A stretch of 64,000 nt of DNA from Mesorhizobium sp. ORS 3359 (GTDB lineage: Bacteria > Pseudomonadota > Alphaproteobacteria > Rhizobiales > Rhizobiaceae): contig CCNC01000188.1 in the NCBI GenBank assembly GCA_000824845.1, forward strand, positions 1 through 64,000, written 5' to 3'. Position numbers and translations under genes: made by a program. How positions within the stretch are numbered: position 1 is the first letter of the stretch; every line of letters begins with the position of its first letter. Of the stretch, positions 45,451 through 56,703 are shown one piece after another. Below the pieces are notes generated by a model, which was not told the origin of the DNA, ran no database searches, and was given only the letters and a program-made list of their open reading frames with translations.

Positions 45451-45619
45451 TGCATGCCTTCCTTCCCCGACGTCACCCACCGCAGGTGTCGCGTTTGGCA
45501 CGTTCTTGTGCAAATGCGAAGAGCTAAAAAAGCGTGGAGCTGCGCGGTGTTGACGTGCAGACAGCTGCGTTTAAATTAAATCGATTAAGGCACCCGGCCT
45601 ACCAACCGCTTTCGCCACC

Positions 45620-46588
45620 ATGGACAAACAGGCAAAAGGAACCAAGAAAGATCGAGCGGCCGTAAAGGCCGACGAAGTCACAGTGGACCTGATCGCCTTT
45701 GTCGTCGCTGTAAACGAAAATGAACCCTGTGTCCTCACCATCGGGCAAGCGGATACGCTACCTTCCGGACCATTTGCGCTTGAGCACCGATCGCTGCAAT
45801 CCGGGTTGAGGGGATGGGTGGAGCAGCAGACCGGCCATCCGCTGGGCTATATTGAGCAGCTCTACACCTTCGCCGATCGAGACCGCATCGGCTCCGGGCG
45901 CCGGCAGCGCGCTATCTCCATCAGCTATCTCGCGCTCACGCGCAAGGAACAGGCGGCGAGCTCGCCAAAATGCGGCTGGCGAAGTTGGTATGAATATTTT
46001 CCATGGGAGGACCACCGCTCCGGCACGCCGCCGATAGAGTTGGACGTCCTGCGGCCGCGACTGATTGAATGGGCAGACGGCGCCGGCGACGCGGCGACGA
46101 GACGCGAACGTCGACAGCGGACAGCGACAGCCTTCGGCTTCGACGGCCGCCATTGGAATGAGGAACTCGCGCTTCAGCGCTATGAGTTAATCTACGAAGC
46201 AGGTCTGGTCCAAGAGGCCGGAAGCGCGCGCGACGCGACGCGGCCTTCGCTGGTGCCCAGCAAATCCATGGTCGCCGATCACCGTCGCATCGTGGCGACC
46301 GGCATTGCGCGACTGCGCTCCAAGATCAAATACCGGCCGGTCGTCTTTGAGCTGATGCCGCAGTCATTCACTTTGCTACAGCTGCAACGAACCGTCGAAG
46401 CGCTCGCCGGCAGGCTGATCAACAAGCCGAACTTTCGTCGCCTCATAGAGCAGCAGGAACTGGTTGAGGAGACCGGCGAGATTTCTGTCGATACGGGCGG
46501 GCGACCGGCAAGGCTCTATCGCTTCCGCCACGCTGTCCTGGACGAGACGCCCATAGTCGGCACAAAATTGCCCGTCGCGCGGGGTTGA
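45620..46588 (+). CDS. nrtR: Nudix-related NAD-biosynthesis regulator (NrtR-like)
   Basis: The 322-residue protein has an N-terminal Nudix-like domain without a catalytic Nudix box (VTVDLIAFVVAVNENEPCVL, LPSGPFALEHRSLQSGLRGW, YIEQLYTFADRDR) and a C-terminal winged helix (FTLLQLQRTVEALAGRLINK, PNFRRLIEQQELVEETGE, RPARLYRFR). This is the architecture of NrtR repressors, which sense ADP-ribose and repress NAD genes. It stands directly upstream of nadABC, and repeated TTATAGTC motifs lie between it and nadA. Confidence 0.9.
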   Translation: MDKQAKGTKKDRAAVKADEVTVDLIAFVVAVNENEPCVLTIGQADTLPSGPFALEHRSLQSGLRGWVEQQTGHPLGYIEQLYTFADRDRIGSGRRQRAISISYLALTRKEQAASSPKCGWRSWYEYFPWEDHRSGTPPIELDVLRPRLIEWADGAGDAATRRERRQRTATAFGFDGRHWNEELALQRYELIYEAGLVQEAGSARDATRPSLVPSKSMVADHRRIVATGIARLRSKIKYRPVVFELMPQSFTLLQLQRTVEALAGRLINKPNFRRLIEQQELVEETGEISVDTGGRPARLYRFRHAVLDETPIVGTKLPVARG

Positions 46589-46640
46589 CACGCTTATAGT
46601 CGGCATAGATATATATCCGTTATAGTCAGATGGATTATAA
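46585..46640 (+). promoter_or_regulatory. nadA promoter with NrtR-like operators
   Basis: A -35-like TTGACA (46585-46590) is followed after 17 nt by GATATA (46608-46613). TTATAGTC occurs at 46594 and again at 46620 as part of the imperfect palindrome TTATAGTCAGATGGATTATA (46620-46639). The operators overlap and follow the promoter, consistent with repression. Confidence 0.6.
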
Positions 46641-46652
46641 TTGGAGGGGCCG

Positions 46653-47627
46653 ATGAGCGGGGCGTTACCTTCAGCCGCGTCTCTTTATCGGCGCGTCTGG
46701 CGCGTCATCCCACCAGGGGAATGGGCAGCGTTCAGCGATGACATCGAGGCCATTTTGGCGCTCAAGCGCGAGCGAAATGCCGTCATCCTGGCCCACAACT
46801 ATCAAACACCCGAAATCTTCCACTGCGTGGCCGATATCGTCGGCGACAGCTTGGCGTTGGCTCGCAAGGCTATGACGGTCGAGGCGCAAGTCATTGTGTT
46901 GGCCGGCGTGCATTTCATGGCCGAAACGGCCAAGCTCCTCAATCCGAACAAGACGGTGCTCATTCCGGATCTCGGCGCAGGCTGCTCGCTGGCGGAATCG
47001 ATCACCGCACAGGACGTGCGCTTGATGCGCCAGCGTTATCCCGGCGTGCCGATCGTCACCTATGTCAACACGTCGGCCGAAGTGAAAGCCGAATCCGACA
47101 TCTGCTGTACATCAGGCAACGCCAAGGCGATCATCGAATCCCTTGGCGTCCCCCGGGTGATTATGTTGCCGGACGAATATCTGGCCCACAATATCGCCGC
47201 CCAGACCGACGTCGAGATAATCGCCTGGCAAGGCCATTGCGAGGTGCATGAGCGCTTTACGCCGGCCGATATCCGCGAGTTGCGCGAAAACCACCCCGGC
47301 GTGACGGTGCTGGCCCATCCCGAATGCCCGCCCGATGTGGTGGCCGAAGCCGATTTTTCCGGCTCGACCGCAGCCATGTCCGACTATGTCGAAACGCAAA
47401 AGCCGCCACGTGTCGTGCTGATGACGGAATGCTCGATGAGTGACAACGTCGCGTTAGCGCACCCAGATGTCGAGTTCATCCGGCCCTGCAATTTGTGCCC
47501 GCATATGAAGCGGATCACGCTCGCCAATATCCGCAGTGCGCTCGAGGAGAACCGACACATCGTCACGATTGATCCCTGTGTTGCTGAACGGGCACGCTGG
47601 GCCGTCGAGCGCATGCTCTTCGTATGA
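46653..47627 (+). CDS. nadA: quinolinate synthase
   Basis: The start is ATG 46653, with GGAGGGG 5 nt upstream; a start 12 bp earlier lacks it. The 324-residue protein contains the NadA motifs [63 protein letters not shown] and the last Fe-S Cys region [16 protein letters not shown]. It condenses iminoaspartate with dihydroxyacetone phosphate on a [4Fe-4S] cluster. Its stop overlaps nadB (ATGA), first gene of nadABC. Confidence 0.97.
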   Translation: MSGALPSAASLYRRVWRVIPPGEWAAFSDDIEAILALKRERNAVILAHNYQTPEIFHCVADIVGDSLALARKAMTVEAQVIVLAGVHFMAETAKLLNPNKTVLIPDLGAGCSLAESITAQDVRLMRQRYPGVPIVTYVNTSAEVKAESDICCTSGNAKAIIESLGVPRVIMLPDEYLAHNIAAQTDVEIIAWQGHCEVHERFTPADIRELRENHPGVTVLAHPECPPDVVAEADFSGSTAAMSDYVETQKPPRVVLMTECSMSDNVALAHPDVEFIRPCNLCPHMKRITLANIRSALEENRHIVTIDPCVAERARWAVERMLFV

Positions 47628-49162
47628 CCACCTACGTCCATGACATTGGCGGGGCGCCGGTCATCATCGGCGCTGGCCTGGCCGGACTGATGACGGCACT
47701 GCATTTGGCGCCACAACCAGTCGTCCTCCTTTCCAGGACGCCACTTGGTACGGATGCCTCGAGCACACTCGCGCAGGGTGGGCTTGCGGCAAGCTTGGGC
47801 GAGGACGACAGCCCTGACCTGCACCTCGCCGATACACTTGCCGCTGGCGATGGGCTTTGCAACGAAGAAATAGCCAGGCGAGTGGTCGAGGCCGTCCCTC
47901 ACGCCGTCGAGAACCTCATTCGTCTTGGTGCTCCCTTCGACCGCGCATTGGATGGGAAACTGCGGCTGGGCCTCGAGGCAGCCCATTCACGGCGCCGGGT
48001 CGTCCATGCCGCTGACGCCACAGGCCATCAGTTATTTCATGCGCTGCTTGCCGTGGCGCGGCGCACCCGTTCGATCACAATCATGGAAGGGATAACAGCC
48101 CTTCGCCTGGTGGTCGCCGAGGGCTGCACCGTTGGCGTGCTGGCTGTGCTTGAGAGCTGCGCGTTCGCATTGCCCACCCGCCGCGTAGTGTTGGCGACCG
48201 GCGGCATAGGTGGCCTGTTTTGCGACACGACCAACCCGCTTTCTTCGTTTGGCCACGGGCTGGCGCTGGCCGCCTGTGCCGGCGCAGAGCTCGCCGACCT
48301 GGAATTCGTGCAGTTCCACCCGACAGCGCTCGACACGCAGCGCCGGCCAATGCCGCTGATAAGCGAAGCCGTGCGGGGCGAAGGCGCAGTGCTGGTCGAC
48401 GAATATGGTCACCGCTTTCTTGCCGCGACCCCCGGCGCTGAATTCGCATCGCGTGACGTGGTTGCGCGGGCGATCGCCAATCAACTCGCCGCTGGCCATC
48501 GCGTCTACCTCGATGCCCGTCGATGCCTCGGGCAGAAATTCGCAAAACGCTTTCCCGCGATCGATGCGGCGTGCAAGCAGGCTGGCATCGACCCGGCCGT
48601 GGAGCCTATTCCCGTGCGCCCTGCGGCGCACTATCACATGGGCGGCGTGGCCGTTGACACGGAAGGGCGCAGTTCCGTCTCGGGCCTATGGGCGTGCGGC
48701 GAAGTGGCTCACACGGGACTGCATGGCGCCAACCGACTCGCCAGCAACTCGCTGGCCGAAGCGGTTACAACAGCCGCCTGGGTGGCGGCAAGCGTGGCCG
48801 GCACCAGCGCCGGCTGGCAGTGGCCGAGGCTTCCCGCAACTGTGTCTGTGCGACCCGACCCTTCACCTGTCCGCCAACTTGTCTCGAATGCGCTCGGGAT
48901 CTTTCGCAATGGCAAAGCGCTTGGCGAGGCGATCACCACCCTTCTGACGATCGCGGTCGGCGAAACGGCCGCGGCCGACCCGGCTCTGGTGGCGTTGTTG
49001 ATCGCGATCGCGGCATTTCGGCGCGAAGAAAGCCGCGGCTCGCACTTTCGGTCCGATTTTCTGGGCCGCAATCCCGAGGCCCTGCCGTCGCGACTGACGC
49101 TTTGCACTGCGTTTGAGCATGCCGTTGCGCTCAGCTGGCAGAGATCCGAACGGAGTTGCTGA
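47624..49162 (+). CDS. nadB: L-aspartate oxidase
   Basis: The 512-residue flavoprotein starts at ATG 47624, overlapping nadA. It has the FAD fold [20 protein letters not shown], the [20 protein letters not shown] loop, [16 protein letters not shown], the catalytic region [12 protein letters not shown] and [42 protein letters not shown] typical of NadB. It oxidises L-aspartate to iminoaspartate. Length is normal and the gene intact. Confidence 0.97.
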   Translation: MTTYVHDIGGAPVIIGAGLAGLMTALHLAPQPVVLLSRTPLGTDASSTLAQGGLAASLGEDDSPDLHLADTLAAGDGLCNEEIARRVVEAVPHAVENLIRLGAPFDRALDGKLRLGLEAAHSRRRVVHAADATGHQLFHALLAVARRTRSITIMEGITALRLVVAEGCTVGVLAVLESCAFALPTRRVVLATGGIGGLFCDTTNPLSSFGHGLALAACAGAELADLEFVQFHPTALDTQRRPMPLISEAVRGEGAVLVDEYGHRFLAATPGAEFASRDVVARAIANQLAAGHRVYLDARRCLGQKFAKRFPAIDAACKQAGIDPAVEPIPVRPAAHYHMGGVAVDTEGRSSVSGLWACGEVAHTGLHGANRLASNSLAEAVTTAAWVAASVAGTSAGWQWPRLPATVSVRPDPSPVRQLVSNALGIFRNGKALGEAITTLLTIAVGETAAADPALVALLIAIAAFRREESRGSHFRSDFLGRNPEALPSRLTLCTAFEHAVALSWQRSERSC

Positions 49163-49163
49163 T

Positions 49164-50045
49164 ATGAGCTCCCTTGCACCACTTCCCCAGATTGTCATGG
49201 AGCCGATCGTCCGCGCTGCCTTGCTGGAAGATCTGGGAAGAGCCGGCGACATCACCAGCGATGCCATCATCCCCGCCGATTGCAAGGCGACGCTCGCGTT
49301 GAATGCCCGGCAGGCCGGCGTTGTCGCCGGGCTCGATCTGGTGATGTTCGCGTTCCTCCTCGTCGATCCCGGGATCAGCATGCAGTTGCGCTGCCCAGAG
49401 GGCGGCAAGGTTTCCGCCGGAGAGACCATCGCGGTCGTAAGCGGGTCGGCGCGAAGCCTGCTGACGGCCGAGCGGACCGCGCTCAATTTCTTATGCAAGC
49501 TGAGTGGCATCGCAACGGCGACGGCCTCGCTTGTAAACGCGGTACGCGGCCATAGCACCAAGATCGTATGCACGCGAAAAACAACGCCAGGCCTGCGTGC
49601 CCTTGAAAAATATGCCGTGCGCGCCGGCGGCGGCGCCAATCACCGCTTCGCGCTCGACGACGCCGTGCTCATCAAGGACAACCATATTGCCATTGCCGGC
49701 GACATCCGCACCGCAATCGAGCGAGCGCGTCGTGCGGTAGGCCACATGATCAAGATCGAGGTGGAGGTCGACACGCTGGATCAGTTGGAGATGGCGCTGC
49801 AGGCGAGCGTTGACGCGGTGCTCCTGGACAACATGTCGCTCGATGACCTTACCCAGGCCGTGGCGATGGTCGGAGGGCGAGCGATCACCGAGGCGTCGGG
49901 TCGGGTGACACCGAAGACGGCTCCCGCAATCGCGGCGACCGGCGTCGATCTGATCTCGGTCGGCTGGCTTACCCATAGCGCTCCCATTCTCGACATTGGC
50001 CTGGATATGCCCGCGGACCGGAACTGCCGCAGGCATCTGAACTGA
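49164..50045 (+). CDS. nadC: nicotinate-nucleotide pyrophosphorylase (quinolinate PRTase)
   Basis: ATG 49164 starts one base after the nadB stop. The 293-residue protein shows VRAALLEDLGRAGDITSDAI, the catalytic segment TRKTTPGLRALEKYAVRAGG, NHRFALDDAVLIKDNHIAIA and VEVDTLDQLEMAL plus DAVLLDNMSLDDL, all diagnostic for NadC. It makes nicotinate mononucleotide from quinolinate and PRPP, completing the three-step pathway encoded here. Confidence 0.97.
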   Translation: MSSLAPLPQIVMEPIVRAALLEDLGRAGDITSDAIIPADCKATLALNARQAGVVAGLDLVMFAFLLVDPGISMQLRCPEGGKVSAGETIAVVSGSARSLLTAERTALNFLCKLSGIATATASLVNAVRGHSTKIVCTRKTTPGLRALEKYAVRAGGGANHRFALDDAVLIKDNHIAIAGDIRTAIERARRAVGHMIKIEVEVDTLDQLEMALQASVDAVLLDNMSLDDLTQAVAMVGGRAITEASGRVTPKTAPAIAATGVDLISVGWLTHSAPILDIGLDMPADRNCRRHLN

Positions 50046-50055
50046 GGGAGAGGGC

Positions 50056-50370
50056 ATGAACCGGGACCGCAGGAACTCCTTTGGCCGCAGGCTAACTCGC
50101 GCCACCACCTCCCCGTCCGCCGACCCAAGCCAGCTCCTTGGCGCACTGCATAGTTCTAGCGGGGAGGAGAAACCGACGGGCCAGGGGCAAACAAAGGACC
50201 GCGTGGAAGCACTTGGCTTTATCATCTGCCGGCTCGACGAGCTGCGCCAGATGGCTGCCTCTCATGGACTGGAAGCACTCAGTTGCCTGTTGGATGTCGC
50301 CTTCACCGAATCCTGCGACGCGATCAGAAGGGAGCATTCTTGCGCTCAAGCCGAAGAAAGCACGCGATAG
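50056..50370 (+). CDS. small hypothetical protein between nadC and panD
   Basis: ATG 50056 follows nadC by 10 bp, with GGGAGAGGG upstream, so it is in the nad-bio transcript. The 104-residue product begins [20 protein letters not shown], has a low-complexity middle and a helical C-terminal half ([40 protein letters not shown]). The same type of short helical protein is found in other rhizobia; function unknown. Its placement suggests a link to cofactor genes, but nothing in the sequence proves it. Confidence 0.65.
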   Translation: MNRDRRNSFGRRLTRATTSPSADPSQLLGALHSSSGEEKPTGQGQTKDRVEALGFIICRLDELRQMAASHGLEALSCLLDVAFTESCDAIRREHSCAQAEESTR

Positions 50371-50425
50371 GCGCCGAGAACGCGAGGCACCGGGGCACCG
50401 GATCGACGTCGTTTTGGAGGAAGGG

Positions 50426-50878
50426 ATGCGCAAAATCGTTGCCGGCAAGCTGCACGGCATCCACGTCACCGAGGCCAATCTCGACTATCACGGCTCGATC
50501 ACGCTCGATCCCGACCATTGCGAGGAGGCAGGCATGCTGCCGATGGAATTCGTCGAGATCTGGAACAAGAATTCGGGCGCGCGGATCTCGACCTATGTCA
50601 TCCTCGGTGAGCGCGGGTCGCGCTGTTGCATCCTTAACGGCGCCGCGGCCCGCACCTGCCAGCCAGGCGACCAGGTCATCATCTGCAATTCGGTCTATGT
50701 GCACGAGAGGGAGCTCACCGCGCTCAAACCGCGTGTGCTGACCTTCGACAAGGATAATCGGATCGTCGACCGACTGACTTATTCGGTCGAGCGCGATGCA
50801 GGCGGAGACTACAGCTTTTCCATACTTAATGAATCCAACGACGTACTATGCGTGCCGGCGCTGGTGGGCAGATCATGA
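50426..50878 (+). CDS. panD: aspartate 1-decarboxylase (copy 1)
   Basis: The start is ATG 50426, after GGAGGAAGGG. The 150-residue product begins [30 protein letters not shown]. The Gly-Ser of YHGSIT is the self-cleavage site that generates the pyruvoyl cofactor; the Lys in GKLH, Arg in SGARISTYV and the [20 protein letters not shown] block are the active-site and core motifs. It makes beta-alanine for pantothenate. It lies 61 bp before bioB. A near-identical copy lies behind bioZ (56047). Confidence 0.95.
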   Translation: MRKIVAGKLHGIHVTEANLDYHGSITLDPDHCEEAGMLPMEFVEIWNKNSGARISTYVILGERGSRCCILNGAAARTCQPGDQVIICNSVYVHERELTALKPRVLTFDKDNRIVDRLTYSVERDAGGDYSFSILNESNDVLCVPALVGRS

Positions 50879-50939
50879 CGGGCTCCGAAGTCCGCTTTCT
50901 TGGCTGATTAGCCAAACGTTTTTTGCTGATGGAGGTGGA

Positions 50940-51938
50940 ATGAACGCGGAACTTGGCCCGGACTTGACATCGGACCCTCTCGGTTGGGCGCTTCCGCCCT
51001 GGACGCAAGAGGAAGCCCAGGCAGTCTACGACCTGCCCTTCAACGACCTGCTCTTCCGGGCGCAGACGATCCATCGCGAGAATTTTGATCCCAACCGGGT
51101 GCAGCTGTCGCGCCTGCTGTCGATCAAGACCGGCGGCTGCCCCGAGGATTGCGGCTATTGCAGCCAGTCCGCGCATCACCAGTCCGGCCTCAAGGCCTCG
51201 AAGCTGATGGAAGTTCAGCGCGTCATTGCCGAGGCCAGGAAGGCGCGTGACGCGGGCGCCACCCGCTATTGCATGGGTGCTGCCTGGCGCAGCCCCAAGG
51301 AGCGCGACATGGATGCGGTGGTCGCCATGGTCGAGGGCGTGAAGGCGCTCGGCATGGAGACCTGCATGACGCTCGGCATGGTCGATCTCGAACAGGCCGC
51401 TCGATTGAAGCAGGCGGGGCTCGACTACTACAACCACAACATCGACACGTCGGAGCGCTACTACGGCGAGGTCATCAGCACGCGCAGCTTTGCCGATCGG
51501 CTGGATACGCTCGAGAACGTTCGCCAATCCGGCATCAAGGTCTGCTGCGGCGGGATTGTTGGAATGGGCGAAGAGCCGGTGGATCGCATCGGCATGCTGG
51601 TGACTTTAGCCAACCTCCCGGAGCCGCCCGACAGCGTTCCAATCAACATGCTCGTCCCGATCGCTGGCACCCCGCTTGCCGACGCCAGCCCTATCGAGCC
51701 GATCGAGTTCGTGCGCATGATTGCGCTCGCCCGCATCATGATGCCGAAATCGTATGTCCGCCTTTCGGCCGGCCGCACCGCCATGACCGACGAGATGCAG
51801 GCACTGTGCTTTTTTGCCGGCGCCAATTCGATCTTCGTCGGCGACACGCTGCTGACGGCGGGCAATCCCGGCCAGGACAGGGATACGCTGCTCTTTCGGC
51901 GTCTGGGCATCGAGCCGATGGAACTGGAGGCGCAGTGA
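50940..51938 (+). CDS. bioB: biotin synthase
   Basis: The start is ATG 50940, with GGAGG 4-5 nt upstream; the frame further up overlaps panD in another phase. The 332-residue radical SAM enzyme has [20 protein letters not shown] (CxxxCxxC), the [12 protein letters not shown] block, [20 protein letters not shown] and [15 protein letters not shown], all diagnostic for BioB. It inserts sulfur into dethiobiotin. First of bioBFDAZ. Confidence 0.97.
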   Translation: MNAELGPDLTSDPLGWALPPWTQEEAQAVYDLPFNDLLFRAQTIHRENFDPNRVQLSRLLSIKTGGCPEDCGYCSQSAHHQSGLKASKLMEVQRVIAEARKARDAGATRYCMGAAWRSPKERDMDAVVAMVEGVKALGMETCMTLGMVDLEQAARLKQAGLDYYNHNIDTSERYYGEVISTRSFADRLDTLENVRQSGIKVCCGGIVGMGEEPVDRIGMLVTLANLPEPPDSVPINMLVPIAGTPLADASPIEPIEFVRMIALARIMMPKSYVRLSAGRTAMTDEMQALCFFAGANSIFVGDTLLTAGNPGQDRDTLLFRRLGIEPMELEAQ

Positions 51939-53083
51939 ACGAGGCACTGTTTGCCCGCTACGAGGCGACCTTGCAGGGACTGGCGCGCAAGGACCGGCTG
52001 CGACGGCTTGCGCCGCGCGCCGGGCTCGACTTCTCATCGAACGACTATCTCGGGCTTGCCGCCTGCAAGAGGCTTGGCGACGCGGTTGTGGCTGCGATCG
52101 CGCGGGGCACGCCGGTCGGCGCAACAGGATCGCGGCTGCTGCGCGGCAACGCGCCGGAGCATGAGCAATTGGAAGCTCACGCTGCGGCGTTTTTCGGGGC
52201 CGAGCGCGCGCTTTTCTTCGGCGGCGGCTACATCGCCAATTTCGCTATTCTGACGACGCTGCCGCAGAAGGGCGACCTACTCGTCCTCGACGAGTTCGCC
52301 CATGCCAGCATGCACGAGGGTGCGCGCGCCGGACGCGCGGAGTTCGTTCTGGCCGCGCACAACGACGTCGACGCCGTCGAGGACGCTATCGGGCGCTGGC
52401 GCACTGAAGGCGGCATGGGGCGCGTCTGGATCGCGGTCGAAAGCCTCTACAGCATGGGTGGGGACTGCGCGCCTTTGGAGAGTCTTGTGGCGCTGGCCGA
52501 CCGGCACGAAGCGTTCATCGTTGTCGACGAGGCGCACGCTACCGGCGCCTGGGGACCGGACGGCCGCGGCCTTGCCGTCGCTTTCGAGGGGCGCGACAAC
52601 GTCCTCGTGCTGCATACATGCGGCAAGGCGCTCGGCGCATCTGGCGCCCTCGTCACAGGCCCAAGGACACTGTGCGACTATCTCGTCAACCGCTGCCGTC
52701 CGTTCATCTATGGCACTGCGCCATCGCCGCTGATGGCCGTGGCCGCGCGCGAGGCGCTCGCGATATTGTCCGATGAACCAGCGCGTCGTCTCCGGTTGCA
52801 TGAAATTATTGCATTTGCGGGCCGCCAGCTGGCAGAGCGCCTCGGCGCAGCGCCCAGCGGCTCGCAGATCCAGCCAATCATCATCGGCGACAACCGGCGC
52901 ACCATGGCGGTGGCGGCGGCACTGCAGGCCCGCGGCTTCGACATACGCGGCATTCGTCCGCCGACTGTGCCGGAAGGGACGTCGCGCCTGCGCATATCGC
53001 TGACGCTCAACGTCGATAAAGCCGCCATATCCGCCGTGATCGATGCGCTTGTCGAGGCGTTGGCCCAGAATGACCAAAGGTGA
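51935..53083 (+). CDS. bioF: 8-amino-7-oxononanoate synthase
   Basis: GTG 51935 overlaps the bioB stop (GTGA). The 382-residue PLP enzyme has [40 protein letters not shown], the cofactor-binding [19 protein letters not shown] and the Schiff-base Lys in [17 protein letters not shown]. It condenses pimeloyl thioester with alanine. Intact and of normal length. Confidence 0.97.
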   Translation: MNEALFARYEATLQGLARKDRLRRLAPRAGLDFSSNDYLGLAACKRLGDAVVAAIARGTPVGATGSRLLRGNAPEHEQLEAHAAAFFGAERALFFGGGYIANFAILTTLPQKGDLLVLDEFAHASMHEGARAGRAEFVLAAHNDVDAVEDAIGRWRTEGGMGRVWIAVESLYSMGGDCAPLESLVALADRHEAFIVVDEAHATGAWGPDGRGLAVAFEGRDNVLVLHTCGKALGASGALVTGPRTLCDYLVNRCRPFIYGTAPSPLMAVAAREALAILSDEPARRLRLHEIIAFAGRQLAERLGAAPSGSQIQPIIIGDNRRTMAVAAALQARGFDIRGIRPPTVPEGTSRLRISLTLNVDKAAISAVIDALVEALAQNDQR

Positions 53084-53084
53084 C

Positions 53085-53735
53085 ATGACCCGAAGCGACA
53101 TCAGCAGAGGCATAGTCATCACCGGAACGGATACCGGCATCGGCAAGACGGTGTTTTCGGCGGGCCTCGTCGGCCTGCTCGACGGCTTCTACTGGAAACC
53201 GGTGCAATCGGGCCTCGACGAGGAGACCGACAGCGAGGCCGTTACCCGGCTCTCCGGACTGCCGGCCGGGCGCGTCCTACCCGAAGTCTATCGTCTGAAG
53301 ACGCCACTATCGCCGCATCGTTCGGCCGAAATCGATGGCGTCGCAATCGAGGCGGCAAAGCTCTCGCTGCCGGAGTTGCCAGGCCCGCTCATCATCGAAG
53401 GCGCTGGCGGAGTGATGGTGCCGCTCAATCGGCAGACAAAATTCATCGACATATTCCGGGAATGGCAACTGCCGGTCATTCTTTGCGCGCGCACCGGGCT
53501 CGGCACCATCAATCACACATTGTTGTCGATCGAAGCGCTCAGGGCCCGTGCCATCCCCCTCATCGGCGTCGCCTTCATCGGCGGAGAAATGGCGGATAGC
53601 CAAAGGACGATCGCGGAATTTGGAAATGTGCGGCAGCTTGGCAGGCTGCCCTACCTTGATCCACTGACATCTAAAACCCTGAGGAAAGCGATGGTTTCGG
53701 GCTTCGATCTCTCGCCGATTGCATGGGGTCAATGA
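53085..53735 (+). CDS. bioD: dethiobiotin synthetase
   Basis: I chose ATG 53085 (AAAGG 6 nt upstream, one base after the bioF stop); ATG 53070 is an in-frame alternative. The 216-residue protein has the P-loop [34 protein letters not shown], the [11 protein letters not shown] motif, and [11 protein letters not shown]. It closes the ureido ring with CO2 and ATP. Stop overlaps bioA (ATGATG). Confidence 0.96.
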   Translation: MTRSDISRGIVITGTDTGIGKTVFSAGLVGLLDGFYWKPVQSGLDEETDSEAVTRLSGLPAGRVLPEVYRLKTPLSPHRSAEIDGVAIEAAKLSLPELPGPLIIEGAGGVMVPLNRQTKFIDIFREWQLPVILCARTGLGTINHTLLSIEALRARAIPLIGVAFIGGEMADSQRTIAEFGNVRQLGRLPYLDPLTSKTLRKAMVSGFDLSPIAWGQ

Positions 53736-55000
53736 TGTCGCAGTCCCGCGTCTGGCATCCTTTCACCCAGCACGCGCTCGAGCCGGCGATCCCCAAAATT
53801 GTCCGGACTGAAGGCGCTTATCTCCACAGGGCCGATGGCACGCGCATCCTCGACGCTATTTCGTCGTGGTGGGTCGTCACCCATGGTCATCGCCATCCGC
53901 GCATCGTCAAGGCGATCGAGACGACTGCTGCAAGCCTCGACCAGATCATCTTCGCCGGCTTCACGCACGAGCCGGCCGAACGCCTCGCCAGAGCCTTGGT
54001 GGATCTCGCGCCGCCGGGACTCGACTGGGTGTTTTATTCCGACAGCGGCTCGACCTCGGTCGAGGTCGCGCTGAAGATGGCGCTCGGTTATTTCCGCAAT
54101 ATCGGCGCGCCGCGCTCGCGCATCGTCGTCATGGAGCACAGCTACCATGGCGACACGATCGGCGCGATGAGCGTCGGCGCGCGCGGAGTGTTCAACGCCG
54201 CCTACGAACCCTTGCTGTTCGAAGTCGACACCATCCCCTTCCCGGCCGCAAGACGCGAGCAGCAAACATTGGATCGGTTCGAGGTCGTCTCTCGCGACCG
54301 GCGCGCAGCTGCGCTGATTGTCGAGCCGCTGGTGCTCGGCGCCGGCGGCATGCTGATGTATCCGCCCTGGGTTTTGGCTGAGTTGAAGAGGATCGCCGAG
54401 GCTTCGGGCATGCTCTTGATTGCCGACGAAGTGATGACGGGCTGGGGACGCACCGGAACCATGTTTGCCTGCGAGCAGGCGAATATCTCGCCCGACATCC
54501 TTTGCACCTCGAAGGGCCTGACCGGCGGCACCATTCCGCTTGCCGCGACGCTGGCGACCGACGCCATCTTCCAGGCCCATTATTCGCTCGACCGGAAGAA
54601 GACCTTCTTTCATTCGAGCTCCTATACGGCCAATCCGATTGCCTGCGCGGCGGCACTCGCAAACGTCGAGATCTGGCACGACGAGCCCGTTATCGAACGG
54701 ATCGCGGCGCTCGCCGCGCTGCAGGCCGCTGGCCTTCAGCGCTTTCACGACAATCTCTGCTTCACCGACCGCCGGATCACCGGCACGATCGCTGCGCTCG
54801 ATCTGGGTACCGCATCCCCCGGCTATCTGGCCGAGATCGGTCCAAAGCTGCGGGCATTCTTCCTCGAGCAGGGATTGCTGATGCGCCCGCTCGGCAATGT
54901 CCTCTATCTGCTCCCACCCTATTGCGTAACCGGCGCCGAGCTCGATCGGCTTTATGACGCCATCGAGGAGGCCGGCGAACGCTTCGGATCCAAACCATGA
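53732..55000 (+). CDS. bioA: adenosylmethionine-8-amino-7-oxononanoate aminotransferase
   Basis: ATG 53732 (or 53735) overlaps the bioD stop. The 422-residue class III aminotransferase contains [93 protein letters not shown] and the PLP Lys in [19 protein letters not shown]. It converts KAPA to DAPA using SAM as amino donor. Stop overlaps bioZ (ATGA). Confidence 0.97.
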   Translation: MMSQSRVWHPFTQHALEPAIPKIVRTEGAYLHRADGTRILDAISSWWVVTHGHRHPRIVKAIETTAASLDQIIFAGFTHEPAERLARALVDLAPPGLDWVFYSDSGSTSVEVALKMALGYFRNIGAPRSRIVVMEHSYHGDTIGAMSVGARGVFNAAYEPLLFEVDTIPFPAARREQQTLDRFEVVSRDRRAAALIVEPLVLGAGGMLMYPPWVLAELKRIAEASGMLLIADEVMTGWGRTGTMFACEQANISPDILCTSKGLTGGTIPLAATLATDAIFQAHYSLDRKKTFFHSSSYTANPIACAAALANVEIWHDEPVIERIAALAALQAAGLQRFHDNLCFTDRRITGTIAALDLGTASPGYLAEIGPKLRAFFLEQGLLMRPLGNVLYLLPPYCVTGAELDRLYDAIEEAGERFGSKP

Positions 55001-55980
55001 GCAGGTCGTCGCGCATCCTCGGGTTTGGCCACCATGTGCCTGGGCGCAAGGTTGAGAACGCCGAGATCGAGAACAATCTCGGCCTCGAGCCAGGCTGGAT
55101 CGAACGGCGCACAGGAATTCGCTCGCGCTTCTGGGCGACTGATGAAGACACGCTCTCGGGCCTTGCCGCGCGGGCCGGCGACATGGCGCTGGCAAATGCG
55201 GGTATCGATCGGAGCGGAATCGGTCTTCTGTTGCTCGCCACGTCAACCCCAGACCATCTCCTGCCGCCGAGCGCGCCGCTGGTTGCGCACCGGCTCGGCC
55301 TCGGCCGCGCCGGCGCCATCGACCTGACCGGCGCCTGCGCCGGTTTCATCTATGCGCTGATGTTCGCCGACGGGTTCACCCGCCTGCACGGTCGACCCGC
55401 CCTTGTCATTGCCGCCAACATTCTGAGCCGTCGCATCAACCCGGCCGAGCGCGCCAGCGCCGTGCTGTTTGCTGATGCCGCCGGCGCAGTCGTGATCGGT
55501 CCCAGCGAGGATGCCGAACAAGGCATTCTCGGCGCTTCGGTGGATTCGGACGGTTCGCGCTACGGATTGATCCAGATCCCCGCCGGAGGAAGCAACACGC
55601 CTTTTCAAAACGACCTCGATCTCGCGCAGACCCGCATGACGATCATCAATGGCCGCGAAGTGTTCGCCAAGGCCGTGGAGATGATGACGTCATGTTCAAG
55701 AGACGCGCTCGCGATAGCTGGAATGCGGCCGCAAGACATCGACCGGTTCGTCCCGCATCAAGCCAACGCCCGCATTTTCGATGCTGTCGGCCGAAACCTC
55801 GGCATTGCGGACCAGGCAATCGTCAAGAGGATCGCCGTATACGGCAACTCTTCGGCCGCAACGATCCCTCTCTCGTTGTCGCTCGTCAATCGGTCGCAGC
55901 CACTCCGGCCGGGCGAGAAAATCCTTCTGGCGGCGGCGGGTGCCGGTCTCAGCGGCGGGGCGCTTGTGGTTGGAATTTAG
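54997..55980 (+). CDS. bioZ: BioZ, KAS III-type pimeloyl-precursor synthase
   Basis: The 327-residue FabH-like protein has the catalytic triad of a beta-ketoacyl-ACP synthase III: Cys in [17 protein letters not shown], His in [15 protein letters not shown] and Asn in [15 protein letters not shown]. Its place at the end of bioBFDA identifies it as BioZ, which in rhizobia supplies the pimeloyl moiety (shown in related bacteria to start from glutaryl-CoA and malonyl-ACP) and replaces bioC/bioH. Start overlaps bioA by 4 bp. Confidence 0.95.
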   Translation: MSRSSRILGFGHHVPGRKVENAEIENNLGLEPGWIERRTGIRSRFWATDEDTLSGLAARAGDMALANAGIDRSGIGLLLLATSTPDHLLPPSAPLVAHRLGLGRAGAIDLTGACAGFIYALMFADGFTRLHGRPALVIAANILSRRINPAERASAVLFADAAGAVVIGPSEDAEQGILGASVDSDGSRYGLIQIPAGGSNTPFQNDLDLAQTRMTIINGREVFAKAVEMMTSCSRDALAIAGMRPQDIDRFVPHQANARIFDAVGRNLGIADQAIVKRIAVYGNSSAATIPLSLSLVNRSQPLRPGEKILLAAAGAGLSGGALVVGI

Positions 55981-56046
55981 CCGCGCGTCGGCCGCCGACA
56001 AGACATCAACACCGTTCAGGCGAGACGAAAAAAGGACAACAGACCA

Positions 56047-56499
56047 ATGCGAAAACTAGTCGCCGGCAAGCTTCACGGCATCCACGTCACCGAGGCAAAT
56101 CTCAACTACCATGGGTCGATAACGCTCGATCCTGACCACTGCGAGGCAGCCGGGATCCTGCCCATGGAATTCGTGGAAATATGGAACAAGAATTCCGGCG
56201 CGCGGATTTCGACCTATGTCATTCTCGGCGAGCGCGGATCACGATGCTGCATCCTCAATGGTGCTGCCGCCCGCACCTGCCAGGCAGGCGACCCGATCAT
56301 CGTGTGCAACTCCATCTACCTGAACGAAGCGCATATCACAGCGCTGAAGCCGCGGATCGTCACGTTCGACCAGGACAACCACATAAGCGAGCGCCTGAGC
56401 TACTCGGTCGATCTTGACGCATCTGGCCGTTACAGTTTCTCGATGCATGATGAGGCCAATGAAGCTTTGGCGATTCCTGCGCTGGTTTCCCGGGCGTGA
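56047..56499 (+). CDS. panD: aspartate 1-decarboxylase (copy 2)
   Basis: The 150-residue protein begins [30 protein letters not shown] and is near-identical to copy 1 at 50426 through residue about 95, including the Gly-Ser self-processing site and [19 protein letters not shown]. It diverges mainly near the C terminus (NEAHITALKPRIVTFDQDNH). AAAAAGGACAA lies upstream of the ATG. It follows bioZ by 66 bp. Both copies look functional. Confidence 0.95.
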   Translation: MRKLVAGKLHGIHVTEANLNYHGSITLDPDHCEAAGILPMEFVEIWNKNSGARISTYVILGERGSRCCILNGAAARTCQAGDPIIVCNSIYLNEAHITALKPRIVTFDQDNHISERLSYSVDLDASGRYSFSMHDEANEALAIPALVSRA

Positions 56500-56703
56500 C
56501 TTGTCTTTGATGCACGCGTGAGCCGACGCGCTGTTTGCCGTCCCCGTCCACGAGGTAGTGTCGTGACCCGCCGTAAGGGGGGCTATGACGAACCTCGAGG
56601 CCATCCTTATCGGCGAGCGCTGAGGGTGCGGCGCCTCGAGGTAGCGGTAGAGCCGCATGCAAGCCGCAAAAAAAGATCGCGACCAGATGATATGGAGCAA
56701 TTC

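Noticed and set aside
51269-53083. 604-codon frame covering part of bioB and all of bioF
   Set aside because: The first 220 codons are a shadow of bioB; the true bioF starts at GTG 51935 where the family sequence begins.
53729-55246. 505-codon minus-strand frame opposite bioA
   Set aside because: Arg/Gly-rich antisense shadow of an unambiguous bioA/bioZ coding region.
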